From the IMG/VR virus record IMGVR_UViG_3300025168_000389, positions 1 through 31,090 of that record: DNA of 31,090 nucleotides; one strand, written 5' to 3'. Below, in pieces: positions 13,121 to 23,804 of this stretch; position 1 is the stretch's first letter; each line of letters starts with the position of its first letter. The notes beneath the pieces were generated by a model. The model was not told the DNA's origin, ran no database searches, and saw only the letters and a program-made list of their open reading frames with translations. The position numbers and the translations under genes are program-made. The DNA is from a virus.

Positions 13121-15007
13121 ATGGCATCAATAAACAAAAAAATAAGCAAAGATATTAAATATACTGGTAAGGATTTTCCTACTATCCGTAAAAATTTATT
13201 AAATTTTGCAAAAACATATTACCCAACAACTTTTAACGATTTTAATGAAGCATCGCCAGGAATGATGTTTCTTGAAACTACAGCTTATGTTGGAGATGTA
13301 TTAAGCTTTTATTTAGATAAACAATTTAAAGAAACTCTACTACCATACGCTTCTGAGCGAAAGAACGTTATATCATTAGCTCAAGCTCTTGGGTATAAAC
13401 CTAAGCAAGCTATTTCAGCTAATGTAGATGTAGATATCTTTCAGACAGTTCCAGCGAAAGGAGCAGGTATAAATAATAGACCAGATTACTCATACGCACT
13501 ATCTATTAAAGGTGGAATGAAAGTGCGTGCTAGTAATGGTACAGTTTACAGACGTAACTTACCGATAGACTTTACAGTATCAGGCTCTACTAACCCTACT
13601 GAGATATCTATATTTTCTACAGATGATTCAACTGGTGATCCTACTTTTTATCTTTTAAGAAAGCAAGCAGGGTTTCAATCAGGCACCCCAGTTACTGAAA
13701 CTTTTAGTGTAGGAGCAGTTCAACCATTTTTGCAAATTGCTTTAGCTAGAACTAACATTATTGAAATAGTTAAAGTTACTGATTCTTCAGGTAGGGAATG
13801 GACTGAAGTTCCATTTCTAGCACAAGATACTGTATTTAAGCAAGTACAAAACGATCAATATATTGATCCAGATTTAACTGTTTATAATCAAGAAACACCA
13901 TATCTATTAAAATTAAAAAAGACATCAAAGCGATTCACTTCTAGAGTTAGAGAGGATGGTAGATATGTTTTAGAATTTGGACCTGGTACTTCAACTCAAC
14001 CAGACGAAGAAGTAATACCTAATCCTAAAAATGCTGGTTCAGCTCTACCAACAGTAACTCCTACCAGTAATCAGTTTATAGATCCATCTAATTTTATGTA
14101 TACTAAAGCGTATGGTGAAGCTCCATACAGTACGACTATAACGGTAGAGTACACGATTGGTAATGGTATTAAAGATAACGTAGCTACTGGTGATATAAGT
14201 GATATTGATAGCATTAATTTTACTAGTGAAGGAGCTGGATTAGATAGATTACTATTTAATAATACTAAAAAATCAGTAGCAGCTACTAACCCAGTACCAG
14301 CTCAAGGTGGTCGAGGAGGAGAAACAGCAGATGAAATACGTGATAATGCTTTAGCATTTTTTAACGCTCAAGGTAGGGTTGTTAGTAAAGATGATTATAT
14401 GATTCGTACCTTAACTATGCCTAGCAGTTTCGGATCAGTTGCAAAAGCGTATGCTACACAAGATGAAAAATTAAACATTAGTGATACAAATAATAGATTA
14501 AGGAATCCTTTTGCAGTGAGTCTATATACTCTATCATATGATTCAAATAAATCATTAGTTAATACCAACCCAGCTACTAAAGAAAATATTAAAAATTATT
14601 TGAGTCCTTACAGACTATTAACTGATTCAGTTACTATAAAGAATGCCTTTGTTATAAATGTGGGAGTCGATTTTGAAATTCTGACCTTACCAGGGTTTAA
14701 CAGTAATGATGTATTGCTAAAATCTATTAAAAGAGTGCAAGAGTTTTTTAATATAGATAACTGGCAAATAAATCAACCAATAATATTATCAGACTTATAT
14801 ACTGAACTGTCAACTATTATGGGTCTACAAAGTATAGTAAATATTGAAATTTTTAATCTTCAAGATACTCAATCAGGTTATTCAGGAAATATTTATGACA
14901 TTAATCAAGCAACACGAAATCAGGTAATTTATCCATCACTTGATCCTAGTATATTTGAAATAAAATATCCAAACTCAGATATTAAAGGTCGTGTAGTATC
15001 AATCTAG
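13121..15007 (+). CDS. Baseplate wedge protein, gp6/BaseplateJ-like
   Basis: 628 residues, close to T4 gp6 (660). gp6 forms the wedge ring that holds the baseplate together. The N-terminal part (KYTGKDFPTIRKNLLNFAKT, NEASPGMMFLETTAYVGDVL, YLDKQFKETLLPYASERKNV, ALGYKP) is the family signature. The middle includes an AQGRVVSKDDYMIRTL segment, as in BaseplateJ proteins, where long-range 'dyMir' motifs are common. A start with no strong Shine-Dalgarno (GTAGGAAAAAT) lies 7 nt after the gp25 stop. Confidence 0.93.
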   Translation: MASINKKISKDIKYTGKDFPTIRKNLLNFAKTYYPTTFNDFNEASPGMMFLETTAYVGDVLSFYLDKQFKETLLPYASERKNVISLAQALGYKPKQAISANVDVDIFQTVPAKGAGINNRPDYSYALSIKGGMKVRASNGTVYRRNLPIDFTVSGSTNPTEISIFSTDDSTGDPTFYLLRKQAGFQSGTPVTETFSVGAVQPFLQIALARTNIIEIVKVTDSSGREWTEVPFLAQDTVFKQVQNDQYIDPDLTVYNQETPYLLKLKKTSKRFTSRVREDGRYVLEFGPGTSTQPDEEVIPNPKNAGSALPTVTPTSNQFIDPSNFMYTKAYGEAPYSTTITVEYTIGNGIKDNVATGDISDIDSINFTSEGAGLDRLLFNNTKKSVAATNPVPAQGGRGGETADEIRDNALAFFNAQGRVVSKDDYMIRTLTMPSSFGSVAKAYATQDEKLNISDTNNRLRNPFAVSLYTLSYDSNKSLVNTNPATKENIKNYLSPYRLLTDSVTIKNAFVINVGVDFEILTLPGFNSNDVLLKSIKRVQEFFNIDNWQINQPIILSDLYTELSTIMGLQSIVNIEIFNLQDTQSGYSGNIYDINQATRNQVIYPSLDPSIFEIKYPNSDIKGRVVSI

Positions 15008-15017
15008 GAGCTATAAA

Positions 15018-16133
15018 ATGATAAAATCTATATACGCAGATTCAGATAATACTATCTATGAAAAGACTGGTAGCTTAAATGCCGGTGTAGATTCAGTATT
15101 AGAATTAACTAAAGTATCTTCATCTGCAGGAATTCACTCCTCAAGAATATTAATAAAATTTCCATTAGAAGAAATAAGTGCATCGGTTGCATCAGGTAAA
15201 ATTAATCAACCAAGATTTTATTTAAATCTATACCAAGCTGGAGCTTTTGAAGTTCCAAGAGAATATTCATTAATATCATATCCAGTATCACAATCATGGG
15301 ATGAAGGGTCTGGTAGAAAGCTAGAGCCAACTGCATTAAATTTATTTGAACGTCAAGCATCATCTTGGATTTTTAGAGACAAGCAAGCTACTAGTATTGA
15401 ATATATAGCTGCTAGAGATACACAATGGACATCACGCTCACTTGCAGAAGGATCAGCTATTAATTTTAACAGCGTTACAGGTGGTGGTACATGGTATAAT
15501 GACTATTATGGTACTCAATCATTTGAACATGAATCAGCTGATTTACGTATGGATGTAACACCTGCAATACAGTATTTATTAACTGGTAGTATACCTAATG
15601 ATGGATTAATAGTAATGCGTTCAGGATCTCAAGAAACTAACTCTACTAACTACGGTAAAGTACAATACTTTTCAAGACAAACTAATACAGTATATCAACC
15701 GAGATTAGAAGTAGTATATGATGATTCAAGTTTTGACTCAAACGGTTTATCAGAATTAATTTCTGATCAAAGTGTAGTTTATTTAAAAAATCTTAAACAT
15801 GAATATAATGTGAACGAGCAACCTAAGCTTAGAATAGTTGGTCGTGATAGATATCCTACCAAGACTTTTTCTACCCAGTCTAATTTTAAAGATATAAAAT
15901 TTTTACCTACCTCTTCTTATTACGGGGTAAAGGATGCTATAACTGAAGAATATGTTGTACCTTATAGTAATCAAGGAACTAAATTAAGTTGCGACTCATC
16001 TGGTAATTTTATGAAACTGGATATGAATTCTTTTATGCCTGAACGTTATTATAAACTTTGCTTTCAAGTAACTCAGTCAGATAGTTCAGTAGTTGTATAT
16101 GATGAAAACTTTTACTTTAAGGTAATTAGATAA
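15018..16133 (+). CDS. DNRLRE-type beta-sandwich structural protein
   Basis: 371 residues. The N-terminal 240 residues match the DNRLRE-domain pattern: IYADSDNTIYEKTGSLNAG, HSSRILIKFPLEEI, RFYLNLYQAG, SLISYPVSQSWDEGSG, and DVTPAIQYLLTG followed by GLIVMRSGS. Such domains are beta-sandwiches found in secreted and adhesive proteins. The C-terminal part (LEEEYVVPYSNQG-like strands, ending YKLCFQVTQSDSS) is a second beta domain. It lies directly after gp6, where T4 has gp7 and gp8, so it is probably a baseplate wedge or fibre-attachment protein. AGGAGCTATAAA precedes the ATG; its stop overlaps the next gene. Confidence 0.75.
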   Translation: MIKSIYADSDNTIYEKTGSLNAGVDSVLELTKVSSSAGIHSSRILIKFPLEEISASVASGKINQPRFYLNLYQAGAFEVPREYSLISYPVSQSWDEGSGRKLEPTALNLFERQASSWIFRDKQATSIEYIAARDTQWTSRSLAEGSAINFNSVTGGGTWYNDYYGTQSFEHESADLRMDVTPAIQYLLTGSIPNDGLIVMRSGSQETNSTNYGKVQYFSRQTNTVYQPRLEVVYDDSSFDSNGLSELISDQSVVYLKNLKHEYNVNEQPKLRIVGRDRYPTKTFSTQSNFKDIKFLPTSSYYGVKDAITEEYVVPYSNQGTKLSCDSSGNFMKLDMNSFMPERYYKLCFQVTQSDSSVVVYDENFYFKVIR

Positions 16134-17281
16134 TGGCAGTCAATAAGAAAACTAATATTACTCGTGCTCAACAGATACGTGATGCAGGTAAAACACCTCT
16201 ACAGAAAGCTCAAGCTAAAGTAGGTAGGTCAGATATACCTATTGAAAAGCCTGAACCTGTATCAATACCTCGACCATTACCTGAATCACCGGTGCGAACA
16301 CCTGGAGGTGAATCTCCATATATTCCACCTATTAAGGATGGTAAACCTAATCCGGATTTTATAAGAGACATACCACCAAGGACGGGTGGAACATCACCAG
16401 TTAAAACTGAAGTCGATAAAATTATAGAAGAATCGAACGAAGTAATACAACAGATTGAAAGCAATAAAGATCCAGCAAGACCACCAGTTGATCCAGTTCA
16501 AGATATAGTTAAACCACCTCCAGCTATAACCCCTACAGAGGTTGCTTTAGAAAATCAGAAAGATTGTGATAATAAAGTTGAATTTCCTAACATAGTTATT
16601 AATAACGAGGTAGTAGTAGATCTTGGACAAGAACAGGAACAAGGATTTGATATTAATATTCCAACCCCTGACCCGATAGAGGTGAAAGAGATACGTAGAG
16701 GTTGTACTGATCCTGACGCAGAAAATTATGACCCAGCAGCTCTGATAGATGATGGTTCATGCGTATTTGCAGAACCTGATACAGGTGAAGAAATACTTGA
16801 TCCACCAGTTGACCCATTACCTAATATAGCACCTATAACTGAGTTTTTAGATAGTCACGGAAATGAAGTTTTTACTGTTACTATAGGTGCAGTAGTTGCT
16901 GAAGAAGATGTAGTTCTAGAGAATGGAGTAAAAATTCCAGCTACTGTAGAATTGGTAGAAGAAATTACAAGACCAAATTTAACCGATAGTGATCTGATAT
17001 TTTCAGAAGAAGATATAGAGGTGACTAAAAAGAAAGCTGCACGAGCTGAGTTAGGAGAGCTTGCAGGGGATACCAAACTAGATTCTGATCAAGATATAGT
17101 TATTATAGGTAATAAAGAATCTATTAAGAAAAAATTAGTTAGAAATGATAATGGAGTTATACTACTTAAACCTGATGAATCTCCTAAACTTAAAGTTAGT
17201 TTGAGAAGCCAATCATTTACAATGACACAGTATAGACGTACTATTGATATTGAATTTAAAAAATTAGTAGGGAAGTTATAA
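16133..17281 (+). CDS. Proline-rich virion linker protein with GCTDP motif
   Basis: 382 residues. Residues 1-180 are low-complexity, Pro/Asp/Glu-rich (EKPEPVSIPRPLPESP and similar), so probably extended. At about 190-211 is RRGCTDPDAENYDP followed by DDGSC, a short Cys-bounded, acidic motif repeated in many marine Bacteroidota secreted proteins. The remainder alternates acidic strands and helices. The gene overlaps both neighbours by one base (TAATG-type junctions), so it is produced with them and is likely part of the same structure. No T4 counterpart is evident. Confidence 0.65.
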   Translation: MAVNKKTNITRAQQIRDAGKTPLQKAQAKVGRSDIPIEKPEPVSIPRPLPESPVRTPGGESPYIPPIKDGKPNPDFIRDIPPRTGGTSPVKTEVDKIIEESNEVIQQIESNKDPARPPVDPVQDIVKPPPAITPTEVALENQKDCDNKVEFPNIVINNEVVVDLGQEQEQGFDINIPTPDPIEVKEIRRGCTDPDAENYDPAALIDDGSCVFAEPDTGEEILDPPVDPLPNIAPITEFLDSHGNEVFTVTIGAVVAEEDVVLENGVKIPATVELVEEITRPNLTDSDLIFSEEDIEVTKKKAARAELGELAGDTKLDSDQDIVIIGNKESIKKKLVRNDNGVILLKPDESPKLKVSLRSQSFTMTQYRRTIDIEFKKLVGKL

Positions 17282-20200
17282 TGCCGTTTGATTATTATAA
17301 AAATACAGAAGAGATAGACTTAACTACAGGGCAAGTACGAGCACAGGTATATACTGAAGCAGACTTGATATCTATGGATACTGTGCATGGTTATATGCAA
17401 AATCCTATATTTGGTCAAAGTGATTTTGACCGTATTGAGCTGCACATATATGATGTAAATAAACAACTTCTATTTTCAGATCATAGAGTTGAAGGTTGGT
17501 CTATGGGTACTGATCTTGAAGGTATGCCGGAGGTAGAATTAGATGTTAATACTAATATTAATAAACTAGGATTTACTTCAGGTGTTTATGACATAGTATA
17601 TAACTTTCACAGAGATGCAGTAGGAGCTCCCATAGGACCTAAATTTAGAGTTCATTCTATAAGTTCGGATCGAACAGAGATTCGTATAATACCTTCTGTA
17701 TCTGAAGATGATGAAGTAAATGCAGGAGCATTGCTAGAGGCTTTCTATGCTAGATTGCAGCGACTAAAAATCACCTCAGCAGTTACAGGACCATATACTC
17801 ACGCAGCTATACCAAACAATCCACTTTGGACTGAACTACAGTTAAATTTAGCGTATAACAGGATATATAATGTAGCTGCCTGGCTAATTGATGATATCTT
17901 CCCTGCAGATGAATCAGTACCTAATACTTTATTGCTTAAATTATATGAACCTATTCCATCTGAAGTAGAAGTAAAAAATCAAGCCTGGTTAGTAGCTGAA
18001 TCAACTCAACCTGCTATTAATAGAGTATTGTTAGATGCACCGATAATAATAGAGGGAAATAGTATTGCAGGACCCAATTTTGATTTATGCTTAGACGATA
18101 CAGCTAGATTACAAACAGATTATAAAAGTTATAATCAAGTTCTAGGAACTGATCCTGACACTCAATCAACTATATTAAATAGTTATAGTTCGAGCGCAGA
18201 TGGTATACAACTTAATATAGATTATTCTGTTTTTAGTAATTATGTTCACTTTAGTTCAGCTGAAAAACGTATAAATAATTTTATATATAAATTACAAGTT
18301 ATAGGTCAATACGATAAAGCAGCTCAAGAAATAGAATACAGTGACTTTGCGACTTCAGATGTATACATCTACGAGTTTACAGGTTCTCAAGGTACTTTGC
18401 ATAATAAACGTTATCAGAAAAAATGGGTTGATAAAAAAGTAAAATTAATTAACGAATTTGATGATTTTGAAAAATGGCTATACTTTGAAAGCGGCTCTAA
18501 TTCTAAATATATTACCCTATCTGGATCGAAAGGTGGAGGAGATAGAGATTGGACTAGATCAGTTATAACACCATTTCCTAAATTATCAGGTTCATATAAG
18601 AACGCTAGATGGAAGGAAGATTACCTGCAATGGGATTCTGACGATATATTTGACTGGGCAGTTCACAGTATATTTTTACCTGGTGCTTCATACGAACTGT
18701 TAGATGTAAGAAACAGCAAAGCACTTAGCTGGAGGACATCTGCAATTGCTTCAGCTAGCGCGTTCGATAGTCAAAATAATAATTTGTTACGGAAAACGGT
18801 ACCACAGTACTTAAGCGACCGAGGTAAACATGACAATGAAACTTATTTAAATTTTTTAGATTTAGTCGCTCAATCACATGATGTTTCTTGGACTTATACA
18901 AAATACTTTACTGATCTTAACAGTAGAAATCATAATATAAATTATGAAAATAAACATGGTATCTCTGACGATTTAGCATACCATGTAGGTAAATCATATG
19001 GTATAGACTTAATTGCAGGTGATCCAAATCAAGAGCTTTGGGAATATAAATTAGGTAAAACTGAAAATGGATTTTCCATACAAAGCTCTCCTACTGCTTC
19101 AATACGAACTATGTCAGCTCAACAAAGAACTGCAGAAACTTGGAAACGTATAGTAAACAATCTACCTTTATTATTAAAAAGTAAAGGTACCATAACAGGT
19201 GTCCGTAGTTTAATAAACTGCTACGGTATTCCAGAGGATGTTTTACCTATTCATGAGTATGGTTCTAGTAAAAAAAGTGAACAAACAACTCTTTACAAAG
19301 AACCTAATTTTAAATACTGTTTAAATTTCAATCAGTCACAAGCAGTTAATACTTGGTGGGGACCTCACCATAAAACTGCTGGGTGGGTAACCTCTAGTAA
19401 TGTTACTCCTAATGCAGTAGAAGTTAGAGTTTGGCCTGAACCAACAGTAGGATCTCACACACAATCTATATGGCAAGTTAATAATGAATTAGGTATTACT
19501 TTACATAGAAGTCACTCTACTGCTATTCATGAAGGTAGACGTGAAGGGTTTACTGATTTCGGACATTTCAGCATGATACTATCAAGTTCACAAGGGTATG
19601 TATCAGCTTCAACAGGAAAAGCAAGAATATTTGAATCTACTAATAATAAACAAATAGGTCACGGGTGGTGGACTATTTTATTTAATCGACATGCAAATAA
19701 AAACTCACACCCACTAGGATCATACCATACAGGTAGTAATTTTAAATATGAATTGACTGCTCTGCGAGGTGATTATGACAGCATAGATCAAACAGTATCA
19801 TGTAGCATGTTAGTAACCGGAAGTGACGCTTACTACTCAAGCTCAATAAATAAATCTTGGTCAGGGAGTTTAGATGCAGGCAAGCGAGCATATTTAGGCG
19901 GCTTTGTAACTTCAAGCATAACTTCAGCGTATGTACATCATCAACAACATGGTGCGTTTGGTATACCTTTTAGTGGATCAATGCAAGAGTTAAGGTATTA
20001 TGCTACCCCTCTATCACGGTCTGCTTTAATAGATCATACTCTAGCTACTGAAGTGTATTCCTCAAACGGACCTACCGACTCTTATAATAATTTATTATTG
20101 CGACTTAGACTAAGTGATAAAGGTAACCACTACTCAGGTAGTGCAGCTAAAGAGACGTCATCTAAAGCATTAATTAGCGTACAACCTGATCAACGAAATA

Positions 20201-21786
20201 AATATACTTATTGGGATAGCTCTAGACTATACTCCGTATCAGGTTCAACTATTAACTACCCTGATAGTATACCGTATGATTTTACAGAGGAATACTATAA
20301 CATTAATACTCCTGAATTAGGACCAAACAGTTATACTAGTAATAAAGTTAGAACTGAAGAAAACAAACTTTTAAGACACTTAAGTGCTGAAGGTAGAGCT
20401 GAAAAACCTAGTAGTGATAAATATGCTTTAGATAGTAATAATCTTGGTATATATTTTTCACCAACAGATCAAATTAATAAAGATATATTTGATCATATTG
20501 GTCGAGCACCTTTAGATAATTTTATAGGGGATCCAAAACAAGCGTACGAATCTGAGTATATAGATTTATTTAATTTTAATAATACCTATTGGAAAAAATA
20601 CAATCGAAGTATTAACCAAATGACTTATCTTAACGAATTAAAATTATATGATATGTCATTATTTACAATGTTAAAAAAACTTATACCAGCTAGAGCTAAT
20701 GCTGATTTAGGAGTAGTGATCGAACCTCACTTTATAGAGCGTTCAAAAATATCACCACCGGGTAGAATTTCTATATCCGGAGATGGTAGTCCAGCTCCTA
20801 TAGCTTTAACATCTGCTCAATTAGCTAAACCTCAACAATTAACTACACCGTTAGTAAATAAACCTAGAGTTACTCAGTTAGGGTATCAACTACCCCCTCA
20901 AGTTTTAGTAGCTAAAATAGGTAAACCTCAAAAGAAGCCGTTCAAGATTAATATTAAACAAGTAGCTCCACTTAATTCTGTAATGAAATCTTTTAGTGCG
21001 GTTACTCAACAGAGTACACCTTTAGCTAAATCTGAGTTTGTTCAAAATACAACTACAGTTGATGCAGTAATTGGTTCAAGTGATGCACCTATTATAGTAT
21101 TATCTAATACTAATGCTAAAAGCTTAGGTAAAAATACAGTGGAATATCAAGCAGCTAAAGAGCGTAAAGATCAGAGAACTACAAGTACAGTACCTTCACA
21201 TATACAGTTTGGTCATTCTTTTTATACAGCACCTTCTAATGGATCAACTTCAGAACCTATTAATGGAAGTATACGGGTTACAAATAAAGTATCATCATCT
21301 CAATATAGTTTTACTAGCTTGAGAAAAAGCTCTAGCTTTACCTCTACTGGCTACAATACCTCAACTGGTAAATTTATTAAAGTACAAACACCAGGGTATA
21401 TTTCTTCAGCAAGCATGGTACATATATGTGATTACCGTAAGTCAGAATTTAGAAAAACTACCAAATACTTTTATAAAGGTAATGGTTCAGTTTTAGATAC
21501 AATGAAGAGTGCTTCATTAGGTAAAGCATTCGAAGATGGTAGATCGTTTAACAAATTTGCATTTAGCCATTCATTAGTTTATGCAGAAGTATCTGATTAT
21601 AATTTAGGTGGAACTACAGGTACTGATAGAACTAGACATGCTGGAACTCAAGTAACAGCTCCAGATTTTAATATTAATAGTAAAGAGACGCCCGATAACG
21701 GACCAGTAGTTTCATTTACTATAGGAGATCCAAATCAAATTATAACTTCTGATCCTTCTTTTAGAGGAAACTTAACTATTGAATAA
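17281..21786 (+). CDS. Large (1501-residue) baseplate/tail structural protein with LamG-like domain
   Basis: This is the largest complete gene here. It has an N-terminal beta domain (residues 1-160, SDFDRIELHIYDVNKQLLFS), long mixed regions, and a conserved segment near 615-660 (RTAETWKRIVNNLPLLLKSK followed by GTITGVRSLINCYGIPEDVL). From about 680 to 920 there is a concanavalin/LamG-like fold with FSMILSSSQGYVS, GHGWWTILFNRH and the closing SGSMQELRYYATPLSRSAL. The C-terminal third is Pro/Lys/Gln- and Ser/Thr-rich. Position after gp6 and size recall T4 gp7 (1032 residues), but sequence recognition is not strong enough to name it. Probably a wedge component that also touches the cell surface. 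Confidence 0.7.
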   Translation: MPFDYYKNTEEIDLTTGQVRAQVYTEADLISMDTVHGYMQNPIFGQSDFDRIELHIYDVNKQLLFSDHRVEGWSMGTDLEGMPEVELDVNTNINKLGFTSGVYDIVYNFHRDAVGAPIGPKFRVHSISSDRTEIRIIPSVSEDDEVNAGALLEAFYARLQRLKITSAVTGPYTHAAIPNNPLWTELQLNLAYNRIYNVAAWLIDDIFPADESVPNTLLLKLYEPIPSEVEVKNQAWLVAESTQPAINRVLLDAPIIIEGNSIAGPNFDLCLDDTARLQTDYKSYNQVLGTDPDTQSTILNSYSSSADGIQLNIDYSVFSNYVHFSSAEKRINNFIYKLQVIGQYDKAAQEIEYSDFATSDVYIYEFTGSQGTLHNKRYQKKWVDKKVKLINEFDDFEKWLYFESGSNSKYITLSGSKGGGDRDWTRSVITPFPKLSGSYKNARWKEDYLQWDSDDIFDWAVHSIFLPGASYELLDVRNSKALSWRTSAIASASAFDSQNNNLLRKTVPQYLSDRGKHDNETYLNFLDLVAQSHDVSWTYTKYFTDLNSRNHNINYENKHGISDDLAYHVGKSYGIDLIAGDPNQELWEYKLGKTENGFSIQSSPTASIRTMSAQQRTAETWKRIVNNLPLLLKSKGTITGVRSLINCYGIPEDVLPIHEYGSSKKSEQTTLYKEPNFKYCLNFNQSQAVNTWWGPHHKTAGWVTSSNVTPNAVEVRVWPEPTVGSHTQSIWQVNNELGITLHRSHSTAIHEGRREGFTDFGHFSMILSSSQGYVSASTGKARIFESTNNKQIGHGWWTILFNRHANKNSHPLGSYHTGSNFKYELTALRGDYDSIDQTVSCSMLVTGSDAYYSSSINKSWSGSLDAGKRAYLGGFVTSSITSAYVHHQQHGAFGIPFSGSMQELRYYATPLSRSALIDHTLATEVYSSNGPTDSYNNLLLRLRLSDKGNHYSGSAAKETSSKALISVQPDQRNKYTYWDSSRLYSVSGSTINYPDSIPYDFTEEYYNINTPELGPNSYTSNKVRTEENKLLRHLSAEGRAEKPSSDKYALDSNNLGIYFSPTDQINKDIFDHIGRAPLDNFIGDPKQAYESEYIDLFNFNNTYWKKYNRSINQMTYLNELKLYDMSLFTMLKKLIPARANADLGVVIEPHFIERSKISPPGRISISGDGSPAPIALTSAQLAKPQQLTTPLVNKPRVTQLGYQLPPQVLVAKIGKPQKKPFKINIKQVAPLNSVMKSFSAVTQQSTPLAKSEFVQNTTTVDAVIGSSDAPIIVLSNTNAKSLGKNTVEYQAAKERKDQRTTSTVPSHIQFGHSFYTAPSNGSTSEPINGSIRVTNKVSSSQYSFTSLRKSSSFTSTGYNTSTGKFIKVQTPGYISSASMVHICDYRKSEFRKTTKYFYKGNGSVLDTMKSASLGKAFEDGRSFNKFAFSHSLVYAEVSDYNLGGTTGTDRTRHAGTQVTAPDFNINSKETPDNGPVVSFTIGDPNQIITSDPSFRGNLTIE

Positions 21787-21851
21787 AAAAACAACAGTTT
21801 TTAATGTTTAATCATATTTATTAAAGACAAAGAATATAAAGGGAAACAATT

Positions 21852-22520
21852 ATGGGATATTTAGACAACACATCAATTACGGTGGACGCAATTCTTACAA
21901 AGAAAGGACGTGAAATTTTAGCTAAAGGAGCTGATGAATTTAAAATCACTCAATTTGCACTAGCTGATGACGAAATTGATTATTCATTATGGAACCCAGC
22001 ACACTCTCTTGGCAGCAACTATTACGGTATTGCAATAGATAATATGCCATTAATAGAAGCTATTCCAGATGAGACACAAACAATGAAGTATAAGTTAGTA
22101 ACTTTAAGAAAAAGCACTACACGTATACCGGTTATAACAGTACCTAACTCTACAATTACTTTAGTAGCAGGAGGAGATGCAGTAGATGTATCACCAAATA
22201 CTTCTAACTTTGAAGGTGGTAATTCAACACTAGGTTATACAGCTATTTTATCTAATAGTGATGTAGCTTTTCTAGAAGTTGGTACTGCAGTTAAAAGTGT
22301 ATTAATGCAAGGAGCAACAGTTCCTACCTTTGTAGGAGATGATGAGTCAGCTCAATCAGTTTCTGCAGTTGGATTTAGCTTTAGAATAGTAGCAAAGAAT
22401 CAACCAATACAATCAAAAACTGCTACCTTAACAATTATAGGTAACGAGACTGGTGGTAGAGCAACTGTAACAGTAACTGTTAACAAACAACAAGTCGCAA
22501 CATCAGGCGGTGATCTTTAA
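21852..22520 (+). CDS. Structural protein with Ig-like C-terminus
   Basis: 222 residues with AAAGGGA before the ATG. The N-terminal segment (GYLDNTSITVDAILTKKGRE, ITQFALADDEIDYSLWNP, YYGIAIDNMPLIEAIPDETQ) resembles proteins in virion modules of marine phages, here set before the fibre-like genes. The last 120 residues are Thr/Val-rich strands like an immunoglobulin fold. Probably a fibre adaptor or decoration protein; function is inferred from position. Confidence 0.6.
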   Translation: MGYLDNTSITVDAILTKKGREILAKGADEFKITQFALADDEIDYSLWNPAHSLGSNYYGIAIDNMPLIEAIPDETQTMKYKLVTLRKSTTRIPVITVPNSTITLVAGGDAVDVSPNTSNFEGGNSTLGYTAILSNSDVAFLEVGTAVKSVLMQGATVPTFVGDDESAQSVSAVGFSFRIVAKNQPIQSKTATLTIIGNETGGRATVTVTVNKQQVATSGGDL

Positions 22521-22534
22521 AATAGGGAATAAAA

Positions 22535-23773
22535 ATGGCTAAAAAAACTAAAGCTCAAATAGAAAAAGAAATTGCAGAAGTAGAAGCGATTAAAAACCAG
22601 CTTCAAGAAGAAAAACGGCAAGCTGATGGATTACCTTCTACACAAGATTCAGCACAAGGTGCGATAATTCGAGAAGCTCAAAAATTAGCTACTCAAATAG
22701 TTCGTGAAAGAGATGCACTAGAGCAAAAAACTACTACAGGTAAAATCTACTCTAGATTTGATGTAGGTAATGATGTTATATCTAATAGAAAAGAAAAGGT
22801 TACTGCAGGTATATGGTCTAACGGAACAGGTGAAATTGCAACGTTTCATACATCATCAGCTCAAACATCTTCTAATGCAGGGAGATACTACTGGGATGTA
22901 TACAATAGCTCTTCAGTATCAGTTGGTTCCTCAGTACAGTTTGCTATAGCTTATGGACATAAACAAGGTAGTGGTAGTATAATTACTAATGAAGATTTTC
23001 CAACTAAAGCAATTTACACTCAATATAAAAACCTTCTTTTAGCTCCAGGAGATAATACATTTACTTTTGATAACAAGGTAGATGAAGAGCATATATTAGC
23101 TATAAACTTTCAACGAGCTAGATTAAAAGAAAAATTAGATCCAGGTAACTGGGAATTAGTATTGAGCGGAAGTGGTATTTCTACTACAGGTGGTAACATT
23201 ACTAAGCTAATAGATAATAGTGGTGGTAAGGACGCATCGATACAGGACGGTCAACGAGTATATAGTGTAGTTAGTGGTACTATAGCTGGTGGTGAATTAA
23301 CAACCGACGATGATGGTGTAACAGGTGGTTATGGATTGGTTTACCCTGATCTAGGTATAATAGTTCTTAATCCAGGAAGGTTAAAAGAACGCGGAATTAC
23401 ACCTACAGGTGTTGTAACTGCTTCAAATACAAATAATCAATATAACGCAATGCTATTTACTGCAATATCAGGAGCAGCAGCTTATAACTCTAATTATGGT
23501 TTTGCAGCAAGAAATGAAGAAGAAGTTACATCAACATTTTACTATGTAAGGGTTAAGAATGCAGATTATAATTTTAGTAATAATCCTACATTTTCAACCG
23601 GTTCTTTAGGTGCTTTACGTCACCCTACAATGATTAAAGATCCAAAAACTTATATCACTACAGTTGGATTATATAATGATAGACAAGAATTGTTGGCAAC
23701 TGCTAAATTAAGTAAACCGTTAATTAAATCTTTTGACCGTGAATCACTTATAAAGGTTAAACTTGATTTTTAA
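22535..23773 (+). CDS. Fibre-like structural protein A
   Basis: 412 residues. Starts with a coiled coil (TKAQIEKEIAEVEAIKNQLQ and on, residues 3-70), then a beta-rich body. The last 45 residues (YITTVGLYNDRQELLATAKL then SKPLIK) closely match the C-terminus of the 1041-residue protein two genes on. That shared module may be the capping or attachment point of both proteins. Followed by a strong hairpin at 23805-23837. No enzymatic motif. Confidence 0.65.
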   Translation: MAKKTKAQIEKEIAEVEAIKNQLQEEKRQADGLPSTQDSAQGAIIREAQKLATQIVRERDALEQKTTTGKIYSRFDVGNDVISNRKEKVTAGIWSNGTGEIATFHTSSAQTSSNAGRYYWDVYNSSSVSVGSSVQFAIAYGHKQGSGSIITNEDFPTKAIYTQYKNLLLAPGDNTFTFDNKVDEEHILAINFQRARLKEKLDPGNWELVLSGSGISTTGGNITKLIDNSGGKDASIQDGQRVYSVVSGTIAGGELTTDDDGVTGGYGLVYPDLGIIVLNPGRLKERGITPTGVVTASNTNNQYNAMLFTAISGAAAYNSNYGFAARNEEEVTSTFYYVRVKNADYNFSNNPTFSTGSLGALRHPTMIKDPKTYITTVGLYNDRQELLATAKLSKPLIKSFDRESLIKVKLDF

Positions 23774-23804
23774 TATTTACTTGACTAGATAATAGCCTAA
23801 ATAT

